Origin: Symbiodinium kawagutii
Lineage: Eukaryota; Sar; Dinophyceae; Suessiales; Symbiodiniaceae
Length of the DNA stretch: 64,000 nt
Direction of reading: 5' to 3'
NCBI GenBank assembly: GCA_009767595.1
Contig: VSDK01007127.1
Span: 373,658 to 437,657 of the forward strand
The notes under the pieces were generated by a model. It had not been told where the DNA came from. It was given only the letters and a program-made list of their open reading frames with translations, and ran no database searches. Of the stretch, positions 44,385 to 55,469 are shown piece after piece. The position numbers were made by a program, and so were the translations under genes. Within the stretch, counting starts at the first letter, position 1, and each line of letters begins with the position of its first letter.

Positions 44385-44920
44385 GGGACTGGGCCCGTCG
44401 ACATGCCAAAACGAACCCAGGAAATATAAAGAGACTTTCGAAATATAAACCTTGATATCGCGAAGGTCCCGTTTGGCACGGCGACGGTTCACTTTTGGCA
44501 CGGCGACGGCTGCAGCTTTACTACATGATTTACTATTTTATTATGTTACTATTTTATTGCCGCCAGCTTGTGCAGGCAAAGGTACTACAAGGTCCTACAA
44601 AATACTACAAACTACAAAAAAGTACTACAAGCTGTCGGCTGTTATATCTCGAAAGTCCGTTTTGGCACGTCGACGGTTCTTTTTTGGCGGGTCCACGGCT
44701 GCAGCTTTACTATTTCACTATTTGACTGCCGTCAGCATCCGCAGGCAAAAGTACTACAAAGTATTACAAAGTACTACAAAGTGCTACAAGGTACTACAAA
44801 GTACTACAAGCTCTCGACTTCTACATCTCAAACGTCCGTTTTTGCGTGTCCTATCATGTACAACAAAATTGTCCAAAATGTTCTTGTTACATTCTGAAAG
44901 TCCGTTGTGGCATGTCGATC
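44385..44920. repeat. Complex tandem repeat, about 190 bp unit, with an inverted partial copy
   Basis: Unit 1 (44451-44639) and unit 2 (44640-44820) each contain TCGAAAGTCCGTTTTGGCAC-like, GGCTGCAGCTTTACTA-like and repeated TACTACAAAG parts. Partial units begin near 44821 and 44886. At 44392-44450 the first part occurs in reverse orientation, so the block starts with a head-to-head arrangement. Confidence 0.75.
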
Positions 44921-45229
44921 ACCCCTTATTCGTTCTTCCGGTGGGTCCCCGAAACACAACATCTCTCAGCTTGGAGGAGAATGCTAGCTCCAAACAAGAA
45001 ACAGGAATCATCTCAACATCCAAGAGCCTGCACCACCAGGATGCTGCTTGGAAACCAGGTATGTGCGGCAGAACCCTGTGGAACCTTGTCCGGAACCTGT
45101 TGATGACTGGCCTTAAGACCTCATAGCAAATTTAAAGAAATGGAGAGACTGATAAATGGAGAAATTAACACACAAATTAAGAGCTGGAGAATTACATAAA
45201 TAAAACCGAGCTTTGTCCCCAACAGCATG

Positions 45230-45603
45230 ATGATCCCCTCCGGACCCTCACAGCATATCCACGCTGGAACCCTCCAGAACCCCAGCCTGTTTCTGCACCT
45301 GAGCCTTGCGGAATCTCATCAGCTACCTGCAATGAAACCTCACAAGGTGTCCGGACCAGAACCCTCCGGAAACCGACCAACTATCTGCACAGGGACGCTC
45401 CGGAACCCCACCAGCTATCTGCAAAAGAACCCTACGGACCCTCAGTATGCGTCTGTACCTAAATCACTCACCGGAAAACTTGGGAACTTTCCGAATGTCT
45501 GCACCGGAACCTCCCAAATCTCATCAGCTATCTGTACCGGAAACTTCCGGAAAATTCCGGAACCCTCCGGAACCTCACAACATGTCTGAACCGGAACCCG
45601 ATA
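45230..45603. repeat. Degenerate CCGGAACCCT-rich minisatellite
   Basis: Recurring CTCCGGAACCC and CATCAGCTATCTGCAC elements appear at variable 40-50 bp spacing, too diverged for an exact unit. Confidence 0.6.
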
Positions 45604-45636
45604 GCAAGAAAGAAAGGGAAATGGACAATGATAGAT

Positions 45637-45639
<3 letters not shown>

Positions 45640-45700
<61 letters not shown>

Positions 45701-46022
45701 GGACGGACGGACGGACGGCCGGACGGACGGACGGCCGGACCGACAGACAGACAAACAGCCAGCCAGCCAGGCAGGCAGGCAGACAGACAGACACACAGAC
45801 AGACACGCAGGCAGGCAGGCAGGCAGACAGACAGACAGACAGACCGACCGACCGACGGACGGACGGACGGATGGATGGATGGATATCGATAGATAGATGG
45901 ATAGGTAGATAGATAGACAGATAAATAGATAGATAGATAGATAGATAGATAGACAAATAAATAGATAGATAGATAGATGGATAGATAGACAGACAAGTAG
46001 ATGGATAGATCGATAGATAGAT
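45640..46022. repeat. Tetranucleotide satellite (ACAG, ACGG, GCAG, GATA)
   Basis: Blocks of ACAG, ACGG, CCAG/GCAG and ATAG/ATGG tetramers succeed one another. Long Cys/Leu/Ser-rich frames here are artefacts of the repeat. Confidence 0.93.
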
Positions 46023-46062
46023 AGCTGCCGCTGCTGCTGCACCCGCCGCCTCTGCCGACACA

Positions 46063-46539
46063 NNNNNNNNNNNNNNNNNNNNNNNNNNNNNNNNNNNNNN
46101 NNNNNNNNNNNNNNNNNNNNNNNNNNNNNNNNNNNNNNNNNNNNNNNNNNNNNNNNNNNNNNNNNNNNNNNNNNNNNNNNNNNNNNNNNNNNNNNNNNNN
46201 NNNNNNNNNNNNNNNNNNNNNNNNNNNNNNNNNNNNNNNNNNNNNNNNNNNNNNNNNNNNNNNNNNNNNNNNNNNNNNNNNNNNNNNNNNNNNNNNNNNN
46301 NNNNNNNNNNNNNNNNNNNNNNNNNNNNNNNNNNNNNNNNNNNNNNNNNNNNNNNNNNNNNNNNNNNNNNNNNNNNNNNNNNNNNNNNNNNNNNNNNNNN
46401 NNNNNNNNNNNNNNNNNNNNNNNNNNNNNNNNNNNNNNNNNNNNNNNNNNNNNNNNNNNNNNNNNNNNNNNNNNNNNNNNNNNNNNNNNNNNNNNNNNNN
46501 NNNNNNNNNNNNNNNNNNNNNNNNNNNNNNNNNNNNNNN
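46063..46539. other. Assembly gap (477 N)
   Basis: Undetermined bases sit between the tetranucleotide satellite and a GGAT array. The true length may differ, because gaps in satellites are often estimates. Confidence 0.99.
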
Positions 46540-46620
46540 AGATGGATGGATGGATGGATGGATGGATGGATGGATGGATGGATGGATGGATGGATGGATG
46601 GATGGATGGATGGATGGAAA
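46540..46620. repeat. GGAT tetranucleotide array
   Basis: About 80 bp of perfect GGAT repeats directly follow the assembly gap. Confidence 0.95.
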
Positions 46621-46639
46621 GATAAACTAATAAGCAGGT

Positions 46640-46815
46640 GGATCTTTTTGGCATGTCGACCGGTCACTTTTGGCATGTCGACCGGTCACTTTTGGCATGT
46701 CGAACGGCCGCTTTTGGCATGTCAACCGGTCACTTTTGGCATGTCACACCACTTTTGGCATGCGAACGGCCACTTTCGGCATGTGGACGGTCAGTTTGGC
46801 ATGTCGACCGGACGG
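46640..46815. repeat. Short tandem repeat of TTTTGGCATGTCGACCGGTC type
   Basis: About eight units of roughly 22 bp share TTTGGCATGTCGACC. The core is the same as in the 44.4-44.9 kb complex repeat, so the two arrays belong to one family. Confidence 0.75.
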
Positions 46816-47059
46816 ATCCCTTTGTACACTGTGCGATTTGGACATTCATACATTCTTGATCTTTTGTATGTTTTCCCCTCGGGAACTTCCATGCCAAAAA
46901 AAACTTGTGATGTACTCTGACTAACGATGGCCAGAAACTGCACCCAATGAGGTGGCCGCGATGCCTCATGAGCGGTGTATTCGTCATCTGCATCCTGCGG
47001 GCATGGCAAGGGCAAAGCCACATGTTTCAACGGAGACGTAGTTCCGCTTGTGGTGATGG

Positions 47060-47127
47060 TGATCATCATGATGATCATGATGATGATGATGATGATGATG
47101 ATCATCATGATGATGATGATGATCATC

Positions 47128-47196
<69 letters not shown>
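47060..47196. repeat. (GAT)n / ATCATGAT microsatellite with palindromic phases
   Basis: GAT runs are interrupted by GATCATCATGAT, so parts can fold on themselves. It ends in about 70 bp of perfect GAT. Confidence 0.93.
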
Positions 47197-47198
<2 letters not shown>

Positions 47199-48178
47199 TC
47201 CCTGCATGCTGGACAAGAGCCTAAAATGATCAACTTGCAACTGCCTGGTCACACTGCTGAGATTTGACTGCTTCACAACCTCAACCTCAAAAATCCTTCA
47301 ATGCTTCCTACTTGCATCTGAGCCCCCAACGGACACCAACTGTTGATCTCCCTAATGTAAAACATATAAGCTACTCCCAGGCTGATTATGTTTTCATCAA
47401 GACGTCCATGAATTGCTGGACCCTTCCTGTGACTTCTCACTGCCAAACTGGACTTCCCACAGCTCTGCAGTGGGTCTGTCCCATCTGTCCCCGCCTTTAA
47501 ATACAACGAACCGAAGTCGCCCTGGACGGCAGCAGAGCGCATGTATGAGCTCAAGTGGACCTGGGCGGCAAGCTCGTGCTCACGTGTCGTGGCTTCACGG
47601 CGGGGTGATAGGAATGGTGGCAATGATGGTACCACAAAACATTAACAATGATAGTGCGATGAACAAATAGTAGCTAATATATCTAATCTAATATTGTTCA
47701 CTACCATACTTAAACATTGGCAATGGTCATGACATAGCATCGCTGCCCAGTTTTGGGCACAACCCTTGCGCATTCATTTCGAAGGTTGGATATGGTTGGA
47801 TATGGTTGGATGATGGTTGGATGTTGGATGATGGTTGGCTTAAAGCTGCTTGGCCCCTGAGGAGTTGGTTGTTCCTTGGTTCAGGTCACCAACTCCATCC
47901 GCTGGACATCCCAGCTGGGGCGCCCTGGCTATGCCCTTCCCCACGGGGCGATAGTTTGATTTATCTTTCAGCAGGCCATCGTCCTGGCGCACGGGGGACC
48001 ATGGGGGACCTGTTCAAACGGAGCATCCAAGGTCGACCCGGCAGGTCCTGCCCACTGTCGTCCATGCAGCTGTCTGTGGTGCTGATTTTCATGGGAGATT
48101 GCATTTCACCTCCACACATCAGATACCTGCACGAGCCGCGGTGAGTTTGGGCCATTTTGTCTCACGCATTTTGTGCAC

Positions 48179-48553
48179 CAGAATTGCTGGGAAACCAAGC
48201 AGCTCACAGGTGTCATAGTTGTGATGGCCGAAAACTCAATGCCCCAACTCGTGCAGTCTCCAATCTGCAAGTGCAGTTCTTCGGTGGGTGTATTCATGAT
48301 AGATGATGATTTCTTTTGGGCAACACACAGTGGCCATGAATCCCCTCTGAGGAGAATCGCCAATGACTTCATACAGGAGCGCCTCTCTTTCCATTCGTCT
48401 TGCTCCAGGAATGTCCAGTCATTGGGTGACAGCGGCCACCCAAAGGGAGACTCCTCAAAGGGCACGCATCTGACTGGGTGTCCACCATTGGCGGTACTCT
48501 CAACTACATCGACTACTAATTTTTTGAGGACGACCCCTGGCTGTAGCTGCGAA
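48179..48553 (-). CDS. Large exon of an unrecognised conserved-looking protein
   Basis: After GAGACAG the minus strand is open for about 125 codons: QLQPGVVLKKLVVDVVESTA, then PFGWPLSPNDWTFLEQDEW, and later ELHLQIGDCTSWGIEFSAIT, ending QQFW before GTGCAC. Regular strand/helix patterning and Trp content argue that it is coding. I do not recognise the fold. A further exon may follow at about 48120-47961 (KISTTDSCMDDSGQDLPG). Confidence 0.55.
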
Positions 48554-49379
48554 CTGTCTCAAAGGAACTTGGTTACGGGGGTACATAATCAATCACCTTC
48601 CTACGATCACGCCATCACGTCTCCCACCAACAATTGTTCAACGAATCCCGCTTTGCCACTTGAGTTTATCCATGATTTATATATTGATGGTGAACAATGG
48701 TTGGCTATATAATGGTTAGTAATGATTTATTAACGGTCAACCATGGCCGTACTCTTGCCCCTCCACTGCAACTGCTCCTACAGTATCTCGTTTGTCGATC
48801 AAAGTTAGGGATTTAGAGATGTTTTCTGGCACGGTGGCATGCCGTTAGTATAAACAACAGAAGACCCACCCCTGGTTGGTGGTTGTAACAAATGACTGTC
48901 AACAAGCTCCAGAGTTAACAACCAGGATTCATGTGCCAAGTCAGTACTGGAGCTTGTTAACAACATTCAAATCCCGGTTGGTGCTTGCAACCAACCCATC
49001 CCAAAAATATGCTCGTGATTTACAGCCAACCATCCCAAAGCTCGGAGAAAATGAAACATGTGTCAACCAAACATGATCAAACCACCGTTCTTTGACGGTT
49101 TCTTATCCCCTATGATCAACCACTATGACCCCTAAGAACAGCTATGACCCCTAAGAGATCACAATCAAACCACCACCCAGATCCCCATGGGACTTCCCCT
49201 TGGAGCTTCACACCCACCCGGGGATTCCAGGCTCCACAGCTTCGACGGCGCGCCTCTGCGAGGTAGGGCGAGCGACTCACACTTGGACAGCTGCCAATCA
49301 AGCCACGCGCCACCTGTCACGACAGAACTTCGCGTCAACCGTGGGCCACGACAGGAACATGTATGAACAACCATGGTTG

Positions 49380-51500
49380 ACCATTACCAACATAAATCAA
49401 CAGAAGCATGGTTGACAGTTAACATGAAATTGTTGCAGTTCATCATGGTTGTTCATACATGTTCCTATTGCTGCAGTTAACCACCATTAACTGCAACATG
49501 ACTAACAACCATAGTTCATGGTTCACTGCAACAATTTCAGCCTGGAGAAAACAACAAACAATTAAAAAACAAGAAAAAATGAAAATGGAAAAGCAAAACA
49601 AAGTCAAATTTGCATGTTCCCCACATGTTTTCGCAAAAACAAAACAAATGCGCATTTGACTCTTGTTTTTTCATTTGCATGTGTTTTGTTTTTTTGCGGA
49701 AAATGAAAAAGTAACTTTTTTTGCCTTTCCAGTTGCTTTTCCATTTGCATCTGTTTGCTTTTTTATTGCTTTCTAGTTATTCCTGACACTGGCCCACGAA
49801 GCCAAGCTGTTGCACCTAAAACTATGGCTTGTTTATTGGATCTTCTCTGGCCAGTATTTAGCATTGTGGCCCGTTGATTGAAATTGTTTTTGGTGCGAGT
49901 CTGCGTAGACGGTGGTTCATCCTTGCTTTATAACTTGGTTACTAGCAATGGCGAGTGCAAAGAAGGTTTATCAATCGGCGGTTCGGAAACAAGTCGCTTG
50001 TGAAAATTACTGTACTTAAAATGACTGGCGCCCAATTTCGGCAGGCTTCCGCCAAAAGCAAGCCACCCACATTTGATCGAAACAGCGGACTGGCCAGTCT
50101 GCCTCATTTGACATTCATATGTTTCCAAAAATTTAGCACCCTGCGAATTTCCCAAATCGATAAGCTCTCTGGTGAACTAACCTCAAGAACATACACCTTC
50201 TGCAAACAGGTGGCAGTATGTGTTTAGAAATTGAGGCTGTTGATTTCGAAATTTGGCTGCCACGGGTGCCAAACAAACATGCAACACGCGGCAGAATTTT
50301 GCTGAATCTGAACCACCAATCCTTCCCCTTCCAATCCCAGTCGCTTGGCCTGCCAACTGCCTATTAAAATGACAGCTTTCATGAACGCCATGATGGTGCC
50401 TGACAGAAGGACTCGGGCCCTTGCTTATTGGAATGCATGAGGGGGTCAATGCTACATGCCTACGACGCGCAGATGTGCTTGAACGCGAGTGAATGAGCTT
50501 AAACAACTTCTCTGGCCCTTCCTGGAGCGAAATGTAGAGACTATCCAATTGACTAGTCAAAAACACCGAGCAAATGGGTTTGGGAAGCAGTCGAGCGCAG
50601 AATATGCAGAGACAAAATCGCAGTGGGGCACAGAATATGCAGAGACAATGTGAATCTTTGGAAAAGTCTGATTTGAATCCCCGGTGCATCCTTGACCTTT
50701 CACTGCCATCCCTCCAACTGCCTGGCATCGCCAGAGACCGGTGACTTAGCAGGCCATTGCGCCCACCAGCCACGTGATTTGAGGTGCCAAGATGGCTCCG
50801 GAATTTCATGTATGGCATGCAAGAGGATCACACTGGGCGAAAAAAACGCACCTGGGCTCGCGCACAGAACTTCACTATAAATCTCTACATGAGGCACATC
50901 TACAGCATTTATTTATAAACATAATATGGGTCTGAGGTGCGCTTCATGAACATAACTCAAATATCAAGGAAGTTCTTGGAAGCTGTCCTCAGGATCACCT
51001 GACACAAGTGGATGTTTGGTGCCTCAAGAACGTGACACCGCCACGCGCCGTGCCATCAAATCCAACCATTGGTTCCACAGCAACTCGGCAATCCGATCCA
51101 CCACCCTGCGGGGGCAACCACCCGATGTGGAGGACACCGTCACTTTGCCGGACCTCGGCAGCGCAGCTTGCACTGCAGCCCCGGGCTGGGCAACTCCAGT
51201 CTCGCTGCCGCATCCGCCGATGCAAAAACGCGCAGATCTGCATTTCTATGTCCGGAACTGTGTATGCATTGCCAGCTCCATGGAATTTGTTTGGTATACA
51301 GTTTCATGGGTACAAATCCCGAGTCATGACAACTATGAAGATGGATGCTACTACATGCCACATCATGTCACTTTCATCTGTTTTTTTCGCTCCCAACGCT
51401 GAAATATATATCACATCGATTTGATGCTCTACTTGCCCAGTGTGTTTGCATGGTTTGTTCTGGTACGAAGTTGAAACAGCGGGCTCCTACTTTGAATTCT
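49380..51500. other. No supported gene
   Basis: Contains an inverted pair around 49360-49460 (ACATGTATGAACAACCATGGT on both strands), poly-A/T-rich DNA at 49550-49770, and a GC-rich patch at 51050-51250 that is open in four frames and unassigned. Confidence 0.5.
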
Positions 51501-51837
51501 GCCAGCAATGAGTTTCATTAAATCAGCTGCCAATCAATTTGAATCTCTTCCCACAATATCCTTTCCGCCAATGCCTTCCACCAGAAACAGTCTAAAAGTA
51601 AATCCCAACCTGTTGGGATCCAAACGCATGCGGGTACAGTTGAAAGGTAAATCCGTCCTTTTGGGATCCAAACAACTGGGCATTTGCTGGAAGGCATTGA
51701 GCTTGCTTTCCGCCAATTCCACCTCAAAACTCACCAGCTCGAAGGGGCACCTTTTTTTCTCATGGGCTGCCGATTGCCCCCAAACCGAAGTGGCTGTGGG
51801 TCAAAGGCCCCTGTACATCTAGCTAGCCACTAGCGGT

Positions 51838-52190
51838 TCACAAATAAATGATCAAACTAGTCGACCTGTTGGAAGTTTTTGACTGCATTAAATGAAGTCG
51901 CACGACGACCAGTGGAATCAGAGGAATTATTGGAATATTTGAATTCATTGAGCAATCTGAGACCATGAGTAGAACATGCAGCATTTCCCCGCTGATGAAA
52001 GCTGCAGCTTCAGGAGTGTCAACGTCGGTGCCACCATTTGAAGTGGAACCTGGCATGCAAGGGGCTTTAGGGGTTGCTTTAGGGTTAACTTGGCTATGAC
52101 TTTGTTCTTGGGGCTTCAGGCTTGCAGCCACCGGCTCCTTGGCTACGTTTCTACATGTTGCAGCTCGAAAATGTTCACCAAGCCAAGGCC
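51838..52190 (-). CDS. Possible exon, unrecognised
   Basis: An open minus frame encodes GEHFRAATCRNVAKEPVAAS and continues GGTDVDTPEAAAFISGEMLH before a hydrophobic stretch that may be intron. Evidence is composition only. Confidence 0.33.
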
Positions 52191-52674
52191 CGAAATAAGT
52201 TGTCATTGTCGGTGTGGCAGAAACGTGTGCCAAGTGAGAGCTTTAGACGTTTGTGGGCAGCCTTGATGTGATATAGGTGATTGTGGCACAGACTCAAAGC
52301 GCTGGTGTTTTACATGGGTTCATGTTTATTTGCGGGTGGATTCTGCTAATTCTTCGTTAAAAATACATGTAGATGTATGTATGGAATTATGTTACCATTT
52401 GGTATGCATGGGCGTACCAACAATATGCATGTGTGTGTGCAAAGGTATGGGTGAACATCTAGAGATTTGTGTCTGTTTGTGTAGGTTGTGCCGCATGTAT
52501 GTGTGCACGTGCCCACTGGCATGCGCATAAGCACACCAAAACGATGAAAAATGGAGTGCTTACTCGTATTCTAATATGCATGGGCACGAGGCGAACTACT
52601 CCCAAAATGCAGGGCATTTTTTATTATTCCGCATCACACCTGGCAAAGTGATTGGGGACGCCATCATTCTTCAG

Positions 52675-53150
52675 CTAGAGCCATCCCCGCAAGCTTCCCT
52701 GATCTCCAAGTTCCCCTTCCCAAGAATCTGCCGGCGCAAGGGCAGCAGCGACTTTTTGTCTCTTGGCTGCATCTTCTGACTGGCAGGATTGTCTGAAGGA
52801 ATGCTGGGCAGGAGTAGCCTCGCATCCAGGGCAACGAAACGCATGCAATGTGCCCCAGTAATCCCCAGTATGCCCGCAGGAACGCCTGATAGCGGGTCCT
52901 ATCTTGAAACTGGGGCATCCTACCAGCTGAGGCAAAAATGGCGCATGTTGGCAGTTGCACTCACACCTTCACTTGGCTGCCCAGGGCACAGCAGTGCGCA
53001 TGAAAGGCCTGGACCTTCCACGCATTTTCCGGGCCAAGGTGCCTAGAGCAAAACTGCTCCTGTCCACTGTGACCGCCGCCAACAGCGGCAAGCCCAAAAA
53101 CAACAACCTCGAAACTTCTTCGACGGAAGATCGATAGGCTTGAAAACTGA
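52675..53150 (-). CDS. Two possible exons of one gene, frame of the second uncertain
   Basis: The right segment (about 53150-52970) encodes AYRSSVEEVSRLLFLGLPLL and then RSSFALGTLARKMRGRSRPF, a membrane-like helix followed by a basic stretch, with a donor GTGAAGG near 52969. The left segment starts after GCCTCAG near 52924; two frames are open, one with GTLHAFRCPGCE. The pairing is inferred from distance and borders only. Confidence 0.38.
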
Positions 53151-54559
53151 TGCCGAAACGGATTGATTGCCCACCCCCTATGATCAACCACTGTTCAAAT
53201 TAACTACTATGGCTGAATGGTTGATGATGGTTGGTCAAGGATTTTGAAAGTCTGCTGTCTGCAGCCCAGTGGCCCAAAGGCCGCTGTTCGTCGAATACAG
53301 ACCGACTTGGACTCATAGCCTGCAGAAGTCCAGCTGGTCCAGCAGCCCGCAGCAGCAGTCATCATCAACCATCGTCAACCGCCATCATTATGGTCATTGT
53401 TATCATCATCACCGCGCCAGCAGCAATGATCATTGTCGGTAACTAGAGGCCCTAACGTCACACTCTGAGTCTGAAATAGGTGGCTAACCAGCCTCCATAT
53501 GCCAACCAATACTTCGAGTATCTACCGCATGTTATCAGAGGATTGCAATTTTCCTTACTGTAGCTGATTATACCATGCCGTGGTGGGAGTCCATCATCAG
53601 GACGACTTTCCAGAGAAAGCTAAGCATTGCAAGTATCGGTTGTTATCTACCATTTGGTTGCACCACTCTGGGTGGCTCCAAACCGCTCCCTCCCAGCCGT
53701 CAGCTTCATGCCTCCACCAAAGCCGCTGCTGTCCAGCAAGGACGGCTCAACCTTTGAATCCCAGCGGTCGCAATTCCGATGAACATCCTGCAGGCGTCAT
53801 TGAAACCAGCGACCCTGTCGAAACTCCAACAGTCCAGAATCACTAGACTGGCTAACACTACCAGGCCACCACTGTTGGAGTTAGCCAGTCTACTGATCAA
53901 AATCACCATGAAGAACTTCCAGGCCACCACTAGACTGGCCACCACCCGCCACACCGAGACCGAGTCTGCCATCCCTGTCGCCTGACAGGTCTCGAGCTCC
54001 GCCTGGAAGTGATGCCGCGGCGAATCGTCCTGAGCAGCGGCGCCCAAGTTGGCGCTGGGCCACGGGGCAGGGCCAACGGTCAGCCGCTGTGCGTGCCACA
54101 ACATGACAAGAGGGAACCAACTGATGTCATGATTGATGGCTATAGCTGGCTATAATGATTATAATGGTAGTGGTAATGGTTGGCACTGATTCTGGATAAT
54201 GAGTTAATGAGTGAGTTGTTAGAATCGGTTATAACAATCAGCCGCTTGTCGACCACTCAACAGGATGAACCATTGTCGGAGCTGGCACCAGGCTTGGAAA
54301 TTTCCGAGTCACTCAACGGTGCGGTTTGTGAATCTGGTTTCTCGCGGTGCTTTATGACAGGTCCCTACACCAACCCGCTGAAGCTGAACGACCAGCGAAC
54401 CAACCAACTAGCCAACCAACCATCCAACCATCCCACTGCTAACATCTGTTTACTGGTTGCTAAATGATCATTGCCGGTTCATTAAGTAATGACATTGGGT
54501 TGAAAACAATCAACAAAACATGACAAAACACTAGAGCTTTGGGCTTGGGCCTGTGTTAC

Positions 54560-54698
54560 TGGTTTCAGCTGCTGCCTTCCGTCCTTCCGGTCGCGATCCA
54601 TGCGCTCCAGCAGCAGTGCAGCACAGTAGGTGCAGTAGACATAATCCGCCAATTCACCGAACCTCGGCAGCACCGCCACGCGTGGGTTCCCCACGCAG
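54560..54698 (-). CDS. Exon of an unrecognised gene
   Basis: This 139 nt exon candidate between ATCGAG and GTAACA encodes CVGNPRVAVLPRFGELADYV and then YCTYCAALLLERMDRDRKDG. The C-x-x-C pair could bind metal, but only one pair is seen here. Confidence 0.45.
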
Positions 54699-55239
54699 CT
54701 CGATTCAAACGATGATCATCCCAGCATACCACCCGCGCATGGCTGGAGCTGCGTGCTTTCATGGGTCCATCCTTCCAATGGTTTGACCAGGTGACCTGTC
54801 CATCCTCCTGGGCCGAAAGCCCAGGAACATTAATCAAATTGATCATCAAAAATCGATCATCTTTGATGGGGTGAACTAAGAAGAACCAATCATTCTCGAG
54901 AGATGGCTGGCTTTAAACATATGCAATGAGAATAAAACGCTCCAACTCTTACCCAAGCGTCGAGTTTCTGGCACCCAGCCCACGCTTACTCTGGCAACCA
55001 TGGCTCCCTTAAGAATTGCAGGCATGGCAAGGGAACGGGTACCGTTTGCATGGCTCCCTGCAAGAAATCAACATCCCTCAGCTAGCAGATCTGAACCCAA
55101 CACCAGCTGCCACCTGCTCCAAATCGCCAAAACCACAAAACCGCAACAGCAATCTTATCTTGCCATGTCTTGCCTTCAGTACTTTGCACTTGTCGATTTG
55201 GCTTTGCATGCAGATCTCTCCATGTTAACTATGAAAGCA

Positions 55240-55465
55240 AGACAAATAGAAAGAAAAAGGGAGAGAGAGCCAGAGACAAAGAATAAAGAGAGAAATGGAC
55301 ATCGGTGAGAAGCAAACAGGGAGAAAGGGAGAAAGAGAGAAAAAGAGGAAAAGAGAAAGAAAAATATTTGCTTAAAAATCAGAAAGAGAAAGAGAGATAG
55401 ACAGAGAGAGAGCAAGAGCGAGAGGGAAAGCGAGAGCGCGAGAGCGAGCGAGAGCGAGAGCGGGA
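55240..55465. repeat. GA-rich polypurine tract
   Basis: Degenerate GAGA, GAAA and GAGC runs, about 225 bp, nearly all purine on the plus strand. Confidence 0.9.
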
Positions 55466-55469
55466 TTGG

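Noticed and set aside
45528-46676. Reading frames of over 350 residues on the minus strand
   Set aside because: They run through tetranucleotide repeats and 477 undetermined bases.
50183-50818. 211-residue minus frame with repeated CLCIFCA segment
   Set aside because: The repeat comes from a duplicated 20-odd bp CAGAATATGCAGAGACAA word; the rest lacks coding character.
53844-53892. 13 bp inverted repeat (TAGACTGGCTAAC) as a terminator or element end
   Set aside because: Short arms, no target duplication, and lies in locally repetitive CTGGCCACCACT sequence.
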